Below, in pieces: positions 36,681 through 49,062 of a stretch of 64,000 nt of DNA. Source of the stretch: Campylorhamphus procurvoides (lineage: Eukaryota > Chordata > Aves > Passeriformes > Dendrocolaptidae); NCBI GenBank assembly GCA_013396655.1, contig WBMV01007372.1:143018-207017 (forward strand), in the 5' to 3' direction. The first letter of the stretch is position 1. Each line of letters starts with the position of its first letter. The position numbers and the translations under genes are program-made. The notes beneath the pieces are model-generated. The model worked only from the letters and a program-made list of their open reading frames with translations, did no database searches and was not told the origin of the DNA.

Positions 36681-37361
36681 GTATATTTCTCATATGACAC
36701 CCGCAGCAAGTCTGGGGCCAGCAGAGAATAACCAGAGCTATTCAGTGCTGACCTTTGAATCCTTGTACCATTCAACAGCTGAAGAGTTACATAAAGGGAT
36801 AAAAACGGCCAAAATCAGGGCCCTCCTCCCCTCCACCTCAGCCCTGCAGCTCCTCCCAGTATTTCCCTGTGTTCCCTTGCTGATCCCTGCAGCTCATCCC
36901 CATGGGGTCAGCCCTGGGGAGGCTGGAGGGGAAGGTGAACACAACCAGCACTGCCACTGCCACCCCAGCCCTCACCAGACTGGGGGACAAGACTTCCAGG
37001 AAATTCCTAAAATGTCAGCCAAGGAAACTCACAGGGAATGTGCTCTGAAAACCACCTGGCTCTGCCCCACGGAGTCCCAGCCTCCCTGCAAGGCATGGGA
37101 CAGCTTTTCCTGAAATCCTCTAAAGTCTGAAACCACTGACTTTTCCTACAGGTACAGAAGGAATTGGTGGCTGTATTTTCACAGCACTGTACCCCAGGAT
37201 GAGTCCAGACACACAGATTCCACCAAAATCCAACTGTAATTCTTTCAGATCAGAGAAAACCCAACTTCTGCCATCAGTGGTGGTTTTGTCCATGGTGTAA
37301 AGCTGGGAAAACTGGACAGGATGCCCAGGCATTCCCTCTGGAGTTCAGATAACCACCAGGG
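36681..37361. other. Unique non-coding stretch
   Basis: No repeat or exon recognised. It becomes GC-moderate after 36800. Confidence 0.45.
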
Positions 37362-37432
37362 CAGGGACAGTTTCCACTAGACCAGGTTGCTCAGGGCCCC
37401 ATGACCTTTTGTATTAAAGAAGTGTTATCCCC
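37362..37432 (-). mobile_element. CR1 fragment, minimal
   Basis: Antisense: ggcagggacagtttccactagaccaggttgctcagggccccatgacc. Only the internal block remains. Both the terminus and the body are missing, so the call rests on about 45 bp. Confidence 0.55.
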
Positions 37433-39617
37433 ACCCACTGTGTGATGGCACCGAATTGAAATCAGTCCCCAGGACCTGCTGCCCCCAACACACTTATGTA
37501 ATATCAATCCACCTCAATTCTGCAGTTTAAGCCTTGGAGTGGAATCCCAGCCTGGGAGAACTCAGGATGACCCCTGGTCTGTGTCTGTCCTACAATCCAG
37601 GTTGGTTTCAGCCTTCCTGTGACTCCCTCTCTGTCCCCACCACCAGGCCCATCCCACTTGAATTGTTATTCACTAAGGGCAAAAAAATAAATGAAAAATA
37701 AGACTCCCTGACCAATTTTACCTGCAAGAGCAAACACAGCATCCCTTTACAGTGGTGATTTCCTAAAATAACCCATACACACCTCCCCGAGCACTTCACC
37801 CAGAAAGGTGATGTTACACAAGCACATTCCTGCTCGATAAGGGAGCCCCACGCACCCAGTTCCCCAGAAATAGCTCTGGAGTTATCCCTAATATCGATAA
37901 CGACGGGGATTTAAATTTCAAATAAATTCTGATGAAAGATTAAAGCAAGAACTCGGCTCCCAGCGCTGCAGAGATGCTTGTCTTCCATAACAAGGGAGCC
38001 CACAGAAATAACAAGGGAGGAGATTTACACCCAAGCTCCACCAAAAAAAAAAAAAACCCAGGGAACGAATTACTGATTTTTGCAGCGACTTAGTGGTAGG
38101 AACAGATGGTTCCAGGCAATAGTATTGACAGCCTCCCAAGCTCCCACCCCCAAAGGTGAGCTGCTAAGTCTGTTCCCAATTCAAGAGTCAAAAAACATCG
38201 CAGCTGAGACGCCGCTCTCGGGGGAAGCGCCGAGGCTCAGCCAGTCCCACAGCCCCAGAAATGGGCCTGACCTGCTGCTGCTCTGCCCTGGCCCTCTCCA
38301 AAAGGGCTCTGCCTTCCCAAATCGCCCCAGGCAGCTCCCAGAGCCATCTGCCTTGCTCTGGGATGAGCCCCAGTGCTGGGGGAGGCAGCCCAGCCGTGGA
38401 ACAGCTCTGGGGGAAAGAGGAGCTCTCAAGGTTTGTCCATAAACCCAAAACCAGGCATGCCAGCTTCCCCAAACACCCAGGCACAGGGTTCTGGGAATCG
38501 CAGGATTCTGGGAATTCCAGCTCCTTGGAGCCACTGCCATGGTGGGCACAGCCAGCAGCCCACAGCCCCTCACCCTCCACATACCCAAGTTCCAGCAAAA
38601 CACCCCAAAACTCTCCTCTCCCAGTTCTGGGACATCCCCACCAAATGGAAACAATCAGCCCATCCAGTCACAGCCCGAGATCAAAATCTATTTAAAACAT
38701 TAATTTATCAAACACGATCCAGCTTTGGATTTCTGGAGAAGTCCAGCAAACCACCACTAAAGAGGGATAACAGGCAGCATTGGCAAAACTGCTGAGCACC
38801 TCCCTGTTCAGGTCAGACACTTGGGTGGCTCAGCCAAATCACCTGCCATAAATCCACACACTCTGGATCACCTGCTATTTTACACCTCCCAGCACAATTC
38901 CCACCAGCCAATCTGTTCCTGTTGGACACTTGGAGCTCCACTAAATATGCCAAGTCACCAATGCAGCTGTCCCAGCATTCCCACGACAGGGAAACACAAA
39001 CTTCCCCCCCACTTAGAGAATTGAGGGACTCAAATGTCAAAATCCCCAGGATCAGCAGTATCTGCTCCAAAGGGGAGGGAAGGAAGACATCAAAACTTCA
39101 CTCCAGAAGTGCAGTGGTGAGCCTGGTCCTACCCGTGGGAACTCCTGGGGTGGGAACATCTGCTCTCATCTGCATCATCTGCACTGAATCACACCCCGAT
39201 GGACACCTTTGGAAAACGAGGGATTTCAGCCATGTTATGTGTCACTGCCACCTCACTCCTTGTCACCTCCCAGCCCGAGTGTCACTTCCCCAGGGCGGGG
39301 AGCACAACTCTGGAGAACACCCATAAATAAATCCAACCCTCCTGCCCATGCCACAACCTGCCCCCAGCACTTTTACTTTCCCACGAGGTCACACCCAGGA
39401 ACACCTTTGCACAACAATGGGAGCAGGAACCGGCCCCTGACTCGCCAAAAAACCCCAGGGAGCCCTTCCCAAAATGCAGGCTCCTTGTGCCACCTGGCCT
39501 GGGTGGCTCAGGGCTCTCCCTCCCTCAAGTCACAGCCTGGGTTACTGGAAATGATTAGCCCATGCACTGTCTACATTACAAGCTTCTTTAATGAACTTGT
39601 TCCTAATTGCAACTGTG
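37433..39617. other. Unique stretch; possible conserved block at 37800-38110
   Basis: 37800-38110 is repeat-free and irregular (tctggagttatccctaatatcgataacgacgggg), followed by a 14-base A-tract at 38043-38056. The remainder is GC-moderate. ORFs up to 157 aa overlap on both strands at 38180-38800 without domains. Confidence 0.4.
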
Positions 39618-39618
39618 A

Positions 39619-39741
39619 TTTTTAAGTGTACGTTATGTTAATTGATCTAAATGTACAAATTCCTAACTCAAAAGTGTATGTTTTTCAGTGTATGCTACAT
39701 GGGTTGATACAAATGTACAGATCCCTAACTCCAAAGCACAC
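39619..39741. repeat. Diverged 62-bp tandem duplication in AT-rich DNA
   Basis: Copy 1 (39619-39680) and copy 2 (39681-39741) align throughout. Both start ttttt(a/c)agtgta and share an aaatgtaca(a/g)at(t/c)cctaact core. Roughly a quarter of the bases differ, so the duplication is old. It is a possible remnant of an ancient satellite or transposon. Confidence 0.75.
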
Positions 39742-40789
39742 TTTCTTAAAATTAGGATTTTAATGGTCATAACTCAGCCCTGTCACAGAAAAAAATTACT
39801 CCAAACCAAGTAGAATTGAGGAAAAAAACCCACCTATTTTCCTTCCTTTTAGGCAACAATTGACACGGTTTTCTCTGGTTCTAAACACAAGAGGAAGGAG
39901 GACAAGGTTGTGTTTGGTTGGGGGTTGCTCTCCCCAGTCACTCCCATCTGTGCCGTGGATACACCCAGAGCTGAATTACACCCAAGGAACGAGCCAAGCG
40001 AGACAGTTTTCAAAGCAGCCCCTGCTCAGCTCAGGGCTGTTCATTAAGGTGCTGCATTGTGCTCCAGCTTGGCTTATTAGCAGTGGAAAGGTCAGGGAAA
40101 GTGAATTAATGGAAGTGCTGCACTCTCCAACATCTGACATGCAAGAGAGGAGCCTCCCTACCTACACTTCTCCTGAAAGGTACCTTCAAATTGAGGGCAT
40201 GTAGGTGGCACCTGCCAAAAGTGGCATGTGAATAACATTGGCAATTTAACAAATTCTGGGAAAATACAGAGAACTGTAAAAGCAGCAATTCAACCACTCA
40301 AAGCAAATGCTTGTGCTGAGATTACAGTCGAAAAAGCAGCTTTTTCACAGGGGCAGGGGGAAGGATTTAAAGCTCTTTTCTGGAGGTCTCAGCAGGGTTT
40401 TGTGTCCAAAAACTCAAGGCCTGTTTGACACACAAAGTGGCCCAGGCTCACAGTTAAGCCACCTCTGCTTAAGCACTGCTGGTGGTGGAGAGACAGCTTT
40501 AAAAATTAAATTTAGGCTTTGCCACTTCAGTGCTGTCCAGCAGAGCACAACGTGGACAGAGAGAAACCTTTACTACTCCCACACAGGTACAAAGGTGCAC
40601 AAGCACCATGAGATGCCCTTCACCAACCCACTCCCCATCCCAGGCCGAGCCAGGCACCAGCACAAACCCAAACTGGATCCAGTGAAACAGCTCAGTTTCC
40701 AAAATCTGTATTTTTCCAAGAGAAAGGGCTCCACAGTAGAAGTCAGCAAAGTCAAAAACCACAGAGCTCCACTTCTTTAATGTTCCACA
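39742..40789. other. Unique non-coding stretch
   Basis: AT-richer at 39740-39850. No repeat or exon recognised. A 157-aa ORF exists on each strand at 40300-40970 and one of them runs into the CR1 at 40790, so both are treated as chance. Confidence 0.45.
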
Positions 40790-41168
40790 GAAACATGGAA
40801 TGGTTTGGGTTGGGAGGGACCTCAAAGCCCATCCAGTCCCACCCCCTGCCATGGGCAGGGACACCTTCCACCAGCCCAGGTTGCTCCAAGCCCCATCCAA
40901 CCTGACTTTGGACACTTCCAGGGATGGGGCAGCCACAGCTTCTCTGTGAAACCTGTGCCAGGGCCTGCCCACTCTCCCAAGGAAAGATTTCCTCTGAATA
41001 TCTAACCTAAATCTCCCCTTCTTTTAGTCTAAATCCATTCCCCCTTGTCCTGTCACTCCAGACTCTTGCCCAAAGTCCCTCTCAGGTCTCTTGGAGCCCC
41101 TTTAGGCACTGGAAGGGGCTCTGAGGTCTCCCTGGAGCCTTTTCTTTCTCAGGCTAAACAACTCTCAG
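40790..41168 (-). mobile_element. CR1 LINE 3' end, well preserved
   Basis: Antisense, about 380 bp: aaacatggaatggtttgggttgggagggacc, cccaccccctgccatgggcagggacaccttccaccagcccaggttgctccaagccccatccaacc, ggacacttccagggatggggcagccacagcttctctg. These are followed by gaatatctaacctaaatctccccttcttttag and cccccttgtcctgtcac. The far end is gcactggaaggggctctgaggtctccctggagcc. It is the best copy for comparing the others. Confidence 0.95.
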
Positions 41169-41764
41169 AATATTAACATGAGACTATTAACTCCACTTGC
41201 CCATGGCTTCCCATCCCCTCTCCGGGCCCTTCTTCATACCACATCAGCTTCTCATCCTGAAAGCCAACACTTCCATACCCCAGGACCCCATGGAAAGCCA
41301 CTCTGCTCAGCTCAGTGGTGACCAGCAACAAAAAGAACAACTGCACTGGTGTTGTGTTATCTTCCAACCCCTCTAATTTGGAAGGGATAACAATTGAAAC
41401 ACATGCAAAAAAAAGCCAGCAGACTCAGAAGAACACTTTCCTGCAGAGAAATATCTTCCTGGTGAAATCCTGAGCTCGATCCCCCTCAAAGCAGTGAAAA
41501 TTGAGACCCGTCTATGAACACGTTTAAAAGCATTAATAGAAAAGCAGGGAGCATTGAAGTGAAGTCACGTTCCAGCTAAACAACACTCCCATTATTGCAG
41601 CATCTGACTTTGGGAGGACAATTCAATGCTGGCAGCCTGGGCTGTAATTGCTTTTCCACCACGGGCCTCAGCTTTGCACTCGTGCCCTTCTGGGGAGGTC
41701 AGAGCGCGGCTGCAGCTCGGGAAGCAATTCTGCTCCCTGCTCCTCATTCATCCCTTTCATCCCA
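41169..41764. other. Unique non-coding stretch
   Basis: No repeat. The sequence next to the N-flanked array (41620-41764) is GC-moderate with no exon-like feature. Confidence 0.45.
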
Positions 41765-42363
41765 CACCTGCATATTCATCAGGAGCTCCCTGGAACAGCC
41801 ACTGCCAAGGCCACCACTAAAGCTGCTGCCTGGAGAGAGCCTTGGCCCCTCTGCTTCCCTGGGAACACAGGGATTGTTGGGGCTGGGGATCAGCTGAGCC
41901 ACCAAACCTCAGGGCAAGCCCAACATGCTGCAGCCACCCCTGCAAAGAGAAGACACCACTGCCCAGGGAAGCTGTGGNTGCTGCCTGGAGAGAGCCTTGG
42001 CCCCTCTGCTTCCCTGGGAACACAGGGATTGTTGGGGCTGGGGATCAGCTGAGCCACCAAACCTCAGGGCAAGCCCAGCACAGTGCAGCCACCCCTGCTG
42101 CAACAGCAAAGAGAAGACACCACTGCCCTGAGAAGCTGTGGCTGCTCCTNCACCTGCATATTCATCAGGAGCTCCCTGGAACAGCCACTGCCAAGGCCAC
42201 CACTAAAGCTGCTGCCTGGAGAGAGCCTTGGCCCCTCTGCTTCCCTGGGAACACAGGGATTGTTGGGGCTGGGGATCAGCTGAGCCACCAAACCTCAGGG
42301 CAAGCCCAACATGCTGCAGCCACCCCTGCAAAGAGAAGACACCACTGCCCAGGGAAGCTGTGG
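41765..42363. repeat. Threefold unit array with two single Ns
   Basis: Unit A (41765-41977) and unit C (42151-42363) are 213 bp, exactly 386 bp apart, and I find no mismatch by eye. Unit B (41979-42149) matches their last ~155 bp (from about 41823) but differs near its end (cccagcacagtgcag; an extra ctgcaacag). Single Ns at 41978 and 42150 separate the units exactly at the copy junctions. All three end in the first bases of a CR1 (gaagctgtgg). This is either a true tandem expansion that was not resolved or two contig ends left unmerged. Confidence 0.9.
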
Positions 42364-42515
42364 CTGCTCCTGGATCCCTGGAAGTGTCCCAGGCCAGCTT
42401 GGACAGGACTTGGAGCAACCTGGGCTAGTGGAAGGTGTCCCTACCCACGGCAGGGGGTGGCACTGGAAGAGCTTTGAGGTCCCTTCCAACCCAAACCATT
42501 CCGTGACTGATGAAC
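42345..42515 (+). mobile_element. CR1 LINE 3' end
   Basis: Sense: cccagggaagctgtggctgctcctggatccctggaagtgtcccaggccagcttggacaggacttggagcaacctgggctagtggaaggtgtccctacccacggcaggggg. It ends ttccaacccaaaccattccgtgactgatga. Its first ~18 bp also appear at the ends of units A and B upstream, so the duplication breakpoint falls inside this element. Confidence 0.93.
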
Positions 42516-44064
42516 CTGCCTCGTTTGGAGCAAACCCAAACAGGGTCACTCCAACACACCTCAATATTAGGTAAGTTTTCCTTATCCTGGTTTTAAAAGG
42601 ATGGTTTGCATTCAAAAATCCAAACACCATTTACTCTAAAAGTCAGAATTAAACATCTTCATCCACAGTTATGAACTAGAACAGGCAGCAAACAGCAACC
42701 ACTTTGGTTTGTCAGGGCTGAGTCGGATTTTGGGGCCCTGCTGAGATCCCAGGAAGGCCCAAGGAGCTCCTGCACAGGCTGGGAAAGGGCTCACACCTGA
42801 TACACTTTAATTACTTAACAGCCAGGGAGAGTCACTGATGCCTGCTCTGCTTTGTTCCACTGTGAAAGGCTTCTCCTGCTATTAATATTCACCAGGGGAA
42901 GCTGAAATAACATCTTGTCTCCACCTGAATACCTTGCAATTATTATGGACACACTAAATACAACGATTTTTATTCCCCCCCCCCTCAAAATACAGGGCAA
43001 AAAACACCTTCCAGCCTGCAAAGGCTCCTGCCAGAGCAGGGCTGGACCTACACTTGGAGCAGCTCTCCTTGACCAACAGCCTTTCTTGTGATGACAACAA
43101 CTTGAACACAAATAATCCCCCTGCAGCAGGAACCCAGAGGTCAGCCAAGGAGCAGAGCCCCAGGGCAGGAGCCACACACTGGAGTTATCCACTGGGAGCC
43201 TTCTCCATGGGATTCCTGGGCATGCTGGGGCTGACCTTGAACCCCTCAGTGACAGGCACTGCCCAGCTGAGCTCAGGCAGCTTTTGCTCAGCTCCCAACA
43301 CACCAAATCCCCAGCACTGCAGAAAAACCAGCCAGAACAACCCCAAAAAAGCAGCCACCAGAACAAGCCCCTGCCTCCAGCTCCATCCACACCACCAGGA
43401 CTTCCAGGACAGCACCAACCTCTCCCATCCTCTCACACAAAACACAGGCAAAAAAATCTCATTTTTGTCCCTAAATTCCACTGCACAACAGCCTGTTATT
43501 TCTACACCTGCTAAGGCTCTCCAAAAGTTGAATCCCAGCACTGAATCAAACTGTAGTCTCAGCAGATTGGGAGGTTTCTCTGCCCAAAATGAAACGTAGG
43601 TGCCATCTGTTTCAATTAGACTAATCACAAGGAGACATAATATTGGGAAACTAATAAACTTGGGGTTTTTTCAAGACATTTTGAAAGCAAAGAGGAAAGA
43701 AAGAGGACCATGATATTATTTAATACCCAGCAGCACCAACAACCTGCACAGTCTGCTGGGCAAACTTGTGCTGGAACTGCCCATGCAGGAAAGTTCACTT
43801 TTATTTCACTGAAGTCAGGGGAAAACTTGCTATAATCAAAATTATCTTAAATTTAAAAGGCATCTCAGAACTACAGACAGCTCCCAATATATGTCAGGAC
43901 AGTACCATTTCATCACTCCATGGAATTGGCAATTTTTACCTCCAAATTTCAGAAAAATAAGGAAAGACTTTTTCAAAAGGCAAACCCAAACACTCCACCA
44001 GGGACACAAGCACTTGCAAGGGAATAAACCAGAAAATTTGGATAGAAACAAAGTCAATATTTAC
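42516..44064. other. Unique stretch, strongly A/C-rich on plus strand
   Basis: No repeats beyond a C10 run at 42975-42984. 43300-43450 is extremely A/C-biased: 43321-43380 has 26 A, 23 C, 9 G and 2 T. 43610-44060 is AT-rich. No exon is called here. Confidence 0.5.
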
Positions 44065-44144
44065 CGATTCCATAGTTGAAAGCTCTTCTTAGCAGGACAT
44101 ATATTAAAATCCAACAGAGGTGTGTCCCCAAAACACTGTGTAAT
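44065..44144 (-). other. Candidate exon, minus strand (low confidence)
   Basis: On the minus strand the acceptor is ccttgtgtttttcag, with a branch-point-like TTCCTAATG about 25 bases upstream. The donor is ATCG|GTAAAT. The 80-bp interval is open in two frames; one includes QCFGDTPLLDFNICPAKKSF, the other a hydrophobic HSVLGTHLCWILIYVLLRR. I recognise neither. The splice signals are good, but such intervals arise by chance in introns. Confidence 0.25.
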
Positions 44145-45881
44145 CTGAAAAACACAAGGAAAGGTTCATTAGGAAATGAAACCAGGGGAATTTGATTCAC
44201 AACACGCCTGCTGGATTTGGGCACAGGAAGGTTACCAAGTACAAACACTTGCCTAATCCCGAAATAAACTCCCAGATAACGAGTCTGCACAAACAGGGGA
44301 GTCCAAGAAACAGTGGAAGCTCAGCTGAGCATCCACCACATTCCATACCCTTCTGATAACAGATTATTTCTTTTTAAATCTTTTGTCTCAAGGTTTCTGT
44401 GACCATCTGTGTGGGTTCAGAGCCATTTTATTTACAAAACAAAAGGTACATCAGCCCCCAAACCGTGAGCAGCTCATGAACCAGAGACAAACAGGGCCAG
44501 AAGGAGCTCCTGTGCTGGAAAGTCACCTTCCCAAACAACTCCTGTGGAATTATCCACACCACCAGCACTCTTTCCAGGCACCCCTTTGCTCTGAACAGCA
44601 GTGCATCCACAGCAAAGCTCTAACTTGCTTTTCAACCAGCTCTCCCTGTACTTTCAAGGCTATTTTTCCAGCTACAAATTCCTGAGGCCAGGCAGGAACC
44701 AGGAGGAGCTCTGGGCACCCACGGCCAGGGGGAATGACATCCATTAACTGGCACATGAAAGGGCTGGCACATTCCAAGCCCAACCCCTGCCCTGCTCACG
44801 TTCCCAGGCTGGAGGAGCCGGCTCTGCTCCATCCTGGGAGTCCCCCAGCTCTGCCCAGCTCCCACCACCACGTCTGCTCAGGAATAAATCCCCCCTGGGG
44901 CACAACAAGCCAGTCTGTGCCAGAGAGATTCCCACAAGAGTCCCAGTCGTGCCCTGCAGAGGGGAGGGATTTTGGGTGGCACAGTTTGGTGGGAACCTGC
45001 ACGAGTCATGGGAGAAAGGACAAGTCTGAACTACAAATAAGCCCATGTGAGGGTTTGCAGTGTGGAAGGGCAGAGCTTGAACAGAACCACATCTAAAACA
45101 CTGTCTTCTCCCAGAGTTTTGTGTCCATGACAAACCCAAACACCTCCTGACAGCACCACAGCTTGCTCCTGCCTGGGAAGGACTCACAAATATCCGGAAA
45201 GAGCCAAGGTACCCTCTAAGCAAAACCTGAATTCCTTCAAATGGTGCCATTTACCAGCAAAGCCTGACCCTCAGCTCCACTGCCTGGGGAGGCAGGTCAG
45301 GAGGGGAACTCTGAGCACAGAAATGAGCTGCTGATGCTCTGCAGGTACCTCTGCTGAGCCTGGAGCTGCCAGGGGGGCAGGAACCTGAGGCACTGGGAGC
45401 ACTGGCCCTTCCCCAGTCCAGCTCAGGTTCCTCTGCCCTGCACCAGGAGGGGAAAGGCTGAACTGCCAGCTCCACATCCTGCTCATCTGGGGCCAAATCC
45501 CCCAAAATGCCACATCCCTTCCCATCTCCAGACACTGCAAACCACACAATGACCAACCCCTGCTTCAGCTGACAGTGGAAAAACCTGGATTGCTCCCAGA
45601 CTACCTTTCCTTCTAAAAACAGAAGTGCCAAAACTAATTTTATGCCCAAAACTTCATGGTCAGAGCAAAGTTATAAGATGGAAACTACAAAGTACAAAAC
45701 CTACTCTTTCCAGCTTTTATTTGCTCCATTTTCAGCTGCCTCTCCCAAAGTGCTCAAGATTCCTCAACTCCAAGCCCACCCTGACTCCTCACACCTCCAC
45801 AGGCTCATGGGCTTCCTCCCCCTCTCACACTTCCTGAGAACACTCAGTTATTTGTGTTCTTTCCCCAAGCCCTCTCACACA
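44145..45881. other. Unique non-coding stretch
   Basis: No repeat recognised. ORFs (168 aa and 132 aa on minus) show no domain. 44145-44420 is AT-richer and adjoins the candidate exon. Confidence 0.45.
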
Positions 45882-45985
45882 ATCATTTATGTTGGAAGAG
45901 ACCTCCAAGACCATCGAGTCCAAGAACCTTGGCCAACCAGCCCATGGCCCTGAGCCCTCTCCCACTGACAGCTCCACTGTGGGGC
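45882..45985 (-). mobile_element. CR1-related LINE 3' fragment, older subfamily
   Basis: Antisense: caatcatttatgttggaagagacctccaagaccatcgagtccaagaacc, then ccagcccatggccctgagccc. Only the terminal ~100 bp are recognisable. Confidence 0.7.
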
Positions 45986-47979
45986 TCCCCAACCACTACT
46001 TTTACACCATGTTTTATCTATTATTCCTCTCCCAAAATCCACCTGCACAACTTCCAGGCCCAGCTCCTCCCACCACGCTCCAGAGCCCGACACTTCTTTG
46101 AAGAGCATCAGGTTCAGTTCCCTGTAACATTCTCACACTGGGACCAGCCTTGCAGAGCTCATGACAATGTTATCATTTATTGCTGATTGTCACCTCACAA
46201 ACAGCTCCTCTGATGGAGCTGCATTTGGACACCTGCCTTCCAAAAACCATCCAGGACAGAGAGACAGTGGAGGAGATGGGGAACCCTGGGAGAGCCTTGT
46301 TTGTTTTGGGAATCTTTCCCTCCCCAGTGAGGAGCTGAAGGGAAGATGTCCAGATGAGCCACACAGCTGCATCCAGGGCAGAGCTGCCTCCAGCTGAGCC
46401 AAGGGATTTCTTGGGAACCTCAGGGAAAAGGAGCAGGCCAAAATAAACCCAAAAACCCAGAGGAACATGCAGAAGCACATGACCATGGCTCAAGAAAAGA
46501 ATCCTGAAGCAGGTAAACCTCAGACAAGCAAAATGGAAGTTTTCTGATATTTTTCTTTGAGGAGAGCAGGAGATCCATGGCTACCTTTTCCAGCTGGATT
46601 CCCCTTTCCATTCCTGCTGCTTTGGGGTAGGGAGTGGTATTTGGATTCAAAGTCAGACTCGCATCAATTCAGATTTTCTGGTGATCCAGAACTAAGAAGC
46701 GTAACAGAATTTCCAGACGAAATTTAGATTCTGGTTTAAACCAACTTCTGAATGGAAAAAAAATCTCCAGGGAGTAGGGGAGCCTTTTTTTCCACAGCAC
46801 TCATCTGCTTCCCTCCCAATAATTCCAGGAAGAGACAGAATTTCAATGAGCATCTCTCTGAGGGCTCCAGTGAAAATACACCCAGGGGAGCACAGGGGAC
46901 ACACGGAGCTCCTGCACTCAGAGCAGCTCCATCTCCTCCCATACAGAACCAGGGGGAACAAGGACAGCAAATCTGAAGGGAGGGGGAAAGTGTTTAAATC
47001 CTATTACAATTCCAGAACCTGAGAAAAAGGAGATTTGGGAGAGGCAGAAGGATCCACAGCACCACAAACCCCACGGGCTTATTATCAATGATACTTCTTC
47101 CATAAATACCCACAGGTTCCTTCTGCAGCAACAGGGATTCTATTCTTGCCTGCTCACAGCACCCAACTCAGATAAGAATCCCAATACCAAGTGTTGGAGT
47201 TGGGGAAAGAAGGCAAAGTGCCACCTGGACAGAAATAGCACAGAAATTCCTGTCTCAGTTTTGCTCACCTCATCCCAGAGAGGTCCAAGAAAGCTTTCCT
47301 GACACCTCAAGGGACAGAGTGAATAAAGATTATCACATTTGTGGGAATTTCACTCAGAAAAGCACCCCCAGATCTGTCCACACAGCTCAGGGCTCCATGG
47401 AAAGAGGAGGAGAAGGTGTTGTGGAGGAGATCCAAAAGCAGGGTCAGGAGAGGTAGGGCTGTTTTCAAGGAATGCCCATAAATTAGAGATAAATACCCAA
47501 GTGCAGAGCCCCCCAGGCTATCAGCAGCTCCCAGCCCAGCCATCTCCAGGCACACACACAAACTGTCATTTCCACAGCTGCTCCCACCCTGTACTCAGGG
47601 ATTCCCAGCAACAGGGCGAGCTCCAGGAACTGCCTTTCACCACAACTTCCCAATATTTCCACTGCACTCACAGCCCAGCTATGCTCAAACAGCACCAACT
47701 ACCCAAGTGAAAAGCCAAAGCACAGAGAGAACTCAAAAAAACCTTTCAGTGTTTGATTGGGACAAAATTGTAGCATCAAGTAAAATTTAATTTGATGGTT
47801 TTCATAACTGAAGTAGGTGATATATTCTTGGTCCTAAAGCTCTTTCAATTTTGCCCTTAAAATTATAGGTATGCTAATAGGTATGCAGTTTTTAAAGCTC
47901 CTGTTGTCTGTGCCCCTTGATAAAAAACACAAAATAACCTGGCACTGCCCTTAAAAACACAGACCAAGACATTTGTGTG
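45986..47979. other. Unique non-coding stretch
   Basis: No repeats. At 46630-46750 both strands stay open for about 25 codons next to an acceptor-like tract (minus: gattttttttccattcag ending at 46748), but no donor follows. 47740-47900 is AT-rich. Confidence 0.4.
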
Positions 47980-48205
47980 AGTGAATCCCAGAATAGTTTA
48001 GGCTGGAAGGATCTCAAAGCCCATCCCATCCCACCCCTGCCATGGGCAGGGACACCTCCCACTAGCCCAAGTTGCTCCAAGCCCTGTCCAACCTGGCCTT
48101 GGACACTTCCAGGGATGGGGCAGCCACGGCTTCTCTGCCCAACCTCGGACAGGGCCTCACCACAATAAGTATTTTCAACATCTTTCACATATTCCTTAAG
48201 ATCTG
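47980..48205 (-). mobile_element. CR1 LINE 3' end
   Basis: Antisense: gtgaatcccagaatagtttaggctggaaggatc, ccacccctgccatgggcagggacacctcccactagcccaagttgctccaagccctgtccaacctggccttggacacttccagggatggggcagccacgg, gacagggcctcaccac. The distal end is diverged. Confidence 0.92.
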
Positions 48206-48883
48206 TGCAAAAAAAAAAGGCATTTAAACCCTTTTATACTACACACATTAAGCTAAAAATCTAATCATCAGCAGAAGCTGAACGTTTCTTGTAACCACAC
48301 AAGAGGCAGCTGAGCAAGGAACTCTGAATTGCTGGACATGCCAACATCACTACTGGTTATCTGCTCTCTTCATATCAGGTATTTAAAGAGTAACTCAGAA
48401 TTGCCAACCTCTAGAACCACCTATCACTTCTGAAAAGATCCACAAAAGCAGCCTGAAAGGTGCTTGGCAGGGCAAAACCTGGTGCTGTCAGCAGCCCCTG
48501 AGCTCCAAACACCTGCAGGAGCTCAGAGGTTCTTGGTGTGTTGTGGCACAGGAGCCAAACAAGCCCCAACAGCTTCCACTGAACCAGACACTCCAATTCT
48601 GTGCACACAGTTCTGAGAGCTGCAAACACAGGGACATGTTCATGTTCCCTCCCTCCTCCTTCCCCCTGACCCCCCTTCTGCAGCTCCTCCAAGGAGTGGA
48701 AGATCTGAAGTCAAAACAGAGCTGTGGGGGTTGCTCTGCAGCCTTGGGGCAGCTCAAGGCTGCACCACAACCACAGGCAGGATGGGCTGAGGACACTGCT
48801 CTCCATCATTTAGTCTGCCCAAGGTTCAAAGAAACTCCCCCAGTTTTAAAAATGTGAAATGCCTTAAAGGTTATGGGCTTTTA
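48206..48883. other. Unique non-coding stretch
   Basis: Contains a short A-tract (about 48210-48219). No repeat element or exon recognised. Confidence 0.45.
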
Positions 48884-49062
48884 TCCCAGAATATTTAAGG
48901 TTGGAAAAGCCCTCCCAGCCCACAGAGCCCACCTTGTACCCCAGCTCAGAGCTCTGAGTGCCATGGCCAGTCCTTCCCTGGGCACTCCAACCCTTCCTGG
49001 GCAGCCCCTGCCAAGGCCTGACCACCCTTTCCAGGCAGAAATTAGTCCTGAATCCACCAGCA
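48884..49062 (-). mobile_element. CR1-related LINE 3' end, older subfamily
   Basis: Antisense: cagaatatttaaggttggaaaagccctcc, then ccttcctgggcagcccctgccaaggcctgaccaccctttccaggcagaaatt. It shares the ggcagccccttccaaggcctgaccaccctttcc block with 55895-56600, so the two are probably one subfamily. Confidence 0.82.

Noticed and set aside
41842..42477. 211-aa ORF with unknown residues
   Set aside because: It crosses both Ns and the CR1, so the reading frame is an assembly artefact.
46630..46750. Protein-like open frames on both strands next to an acceptor-like tract
   Set aside because: No donor site follows on the minus strand and no convincing acceptor precedes the plus frame. Mirrored open frames on both strands are a common chance effect.
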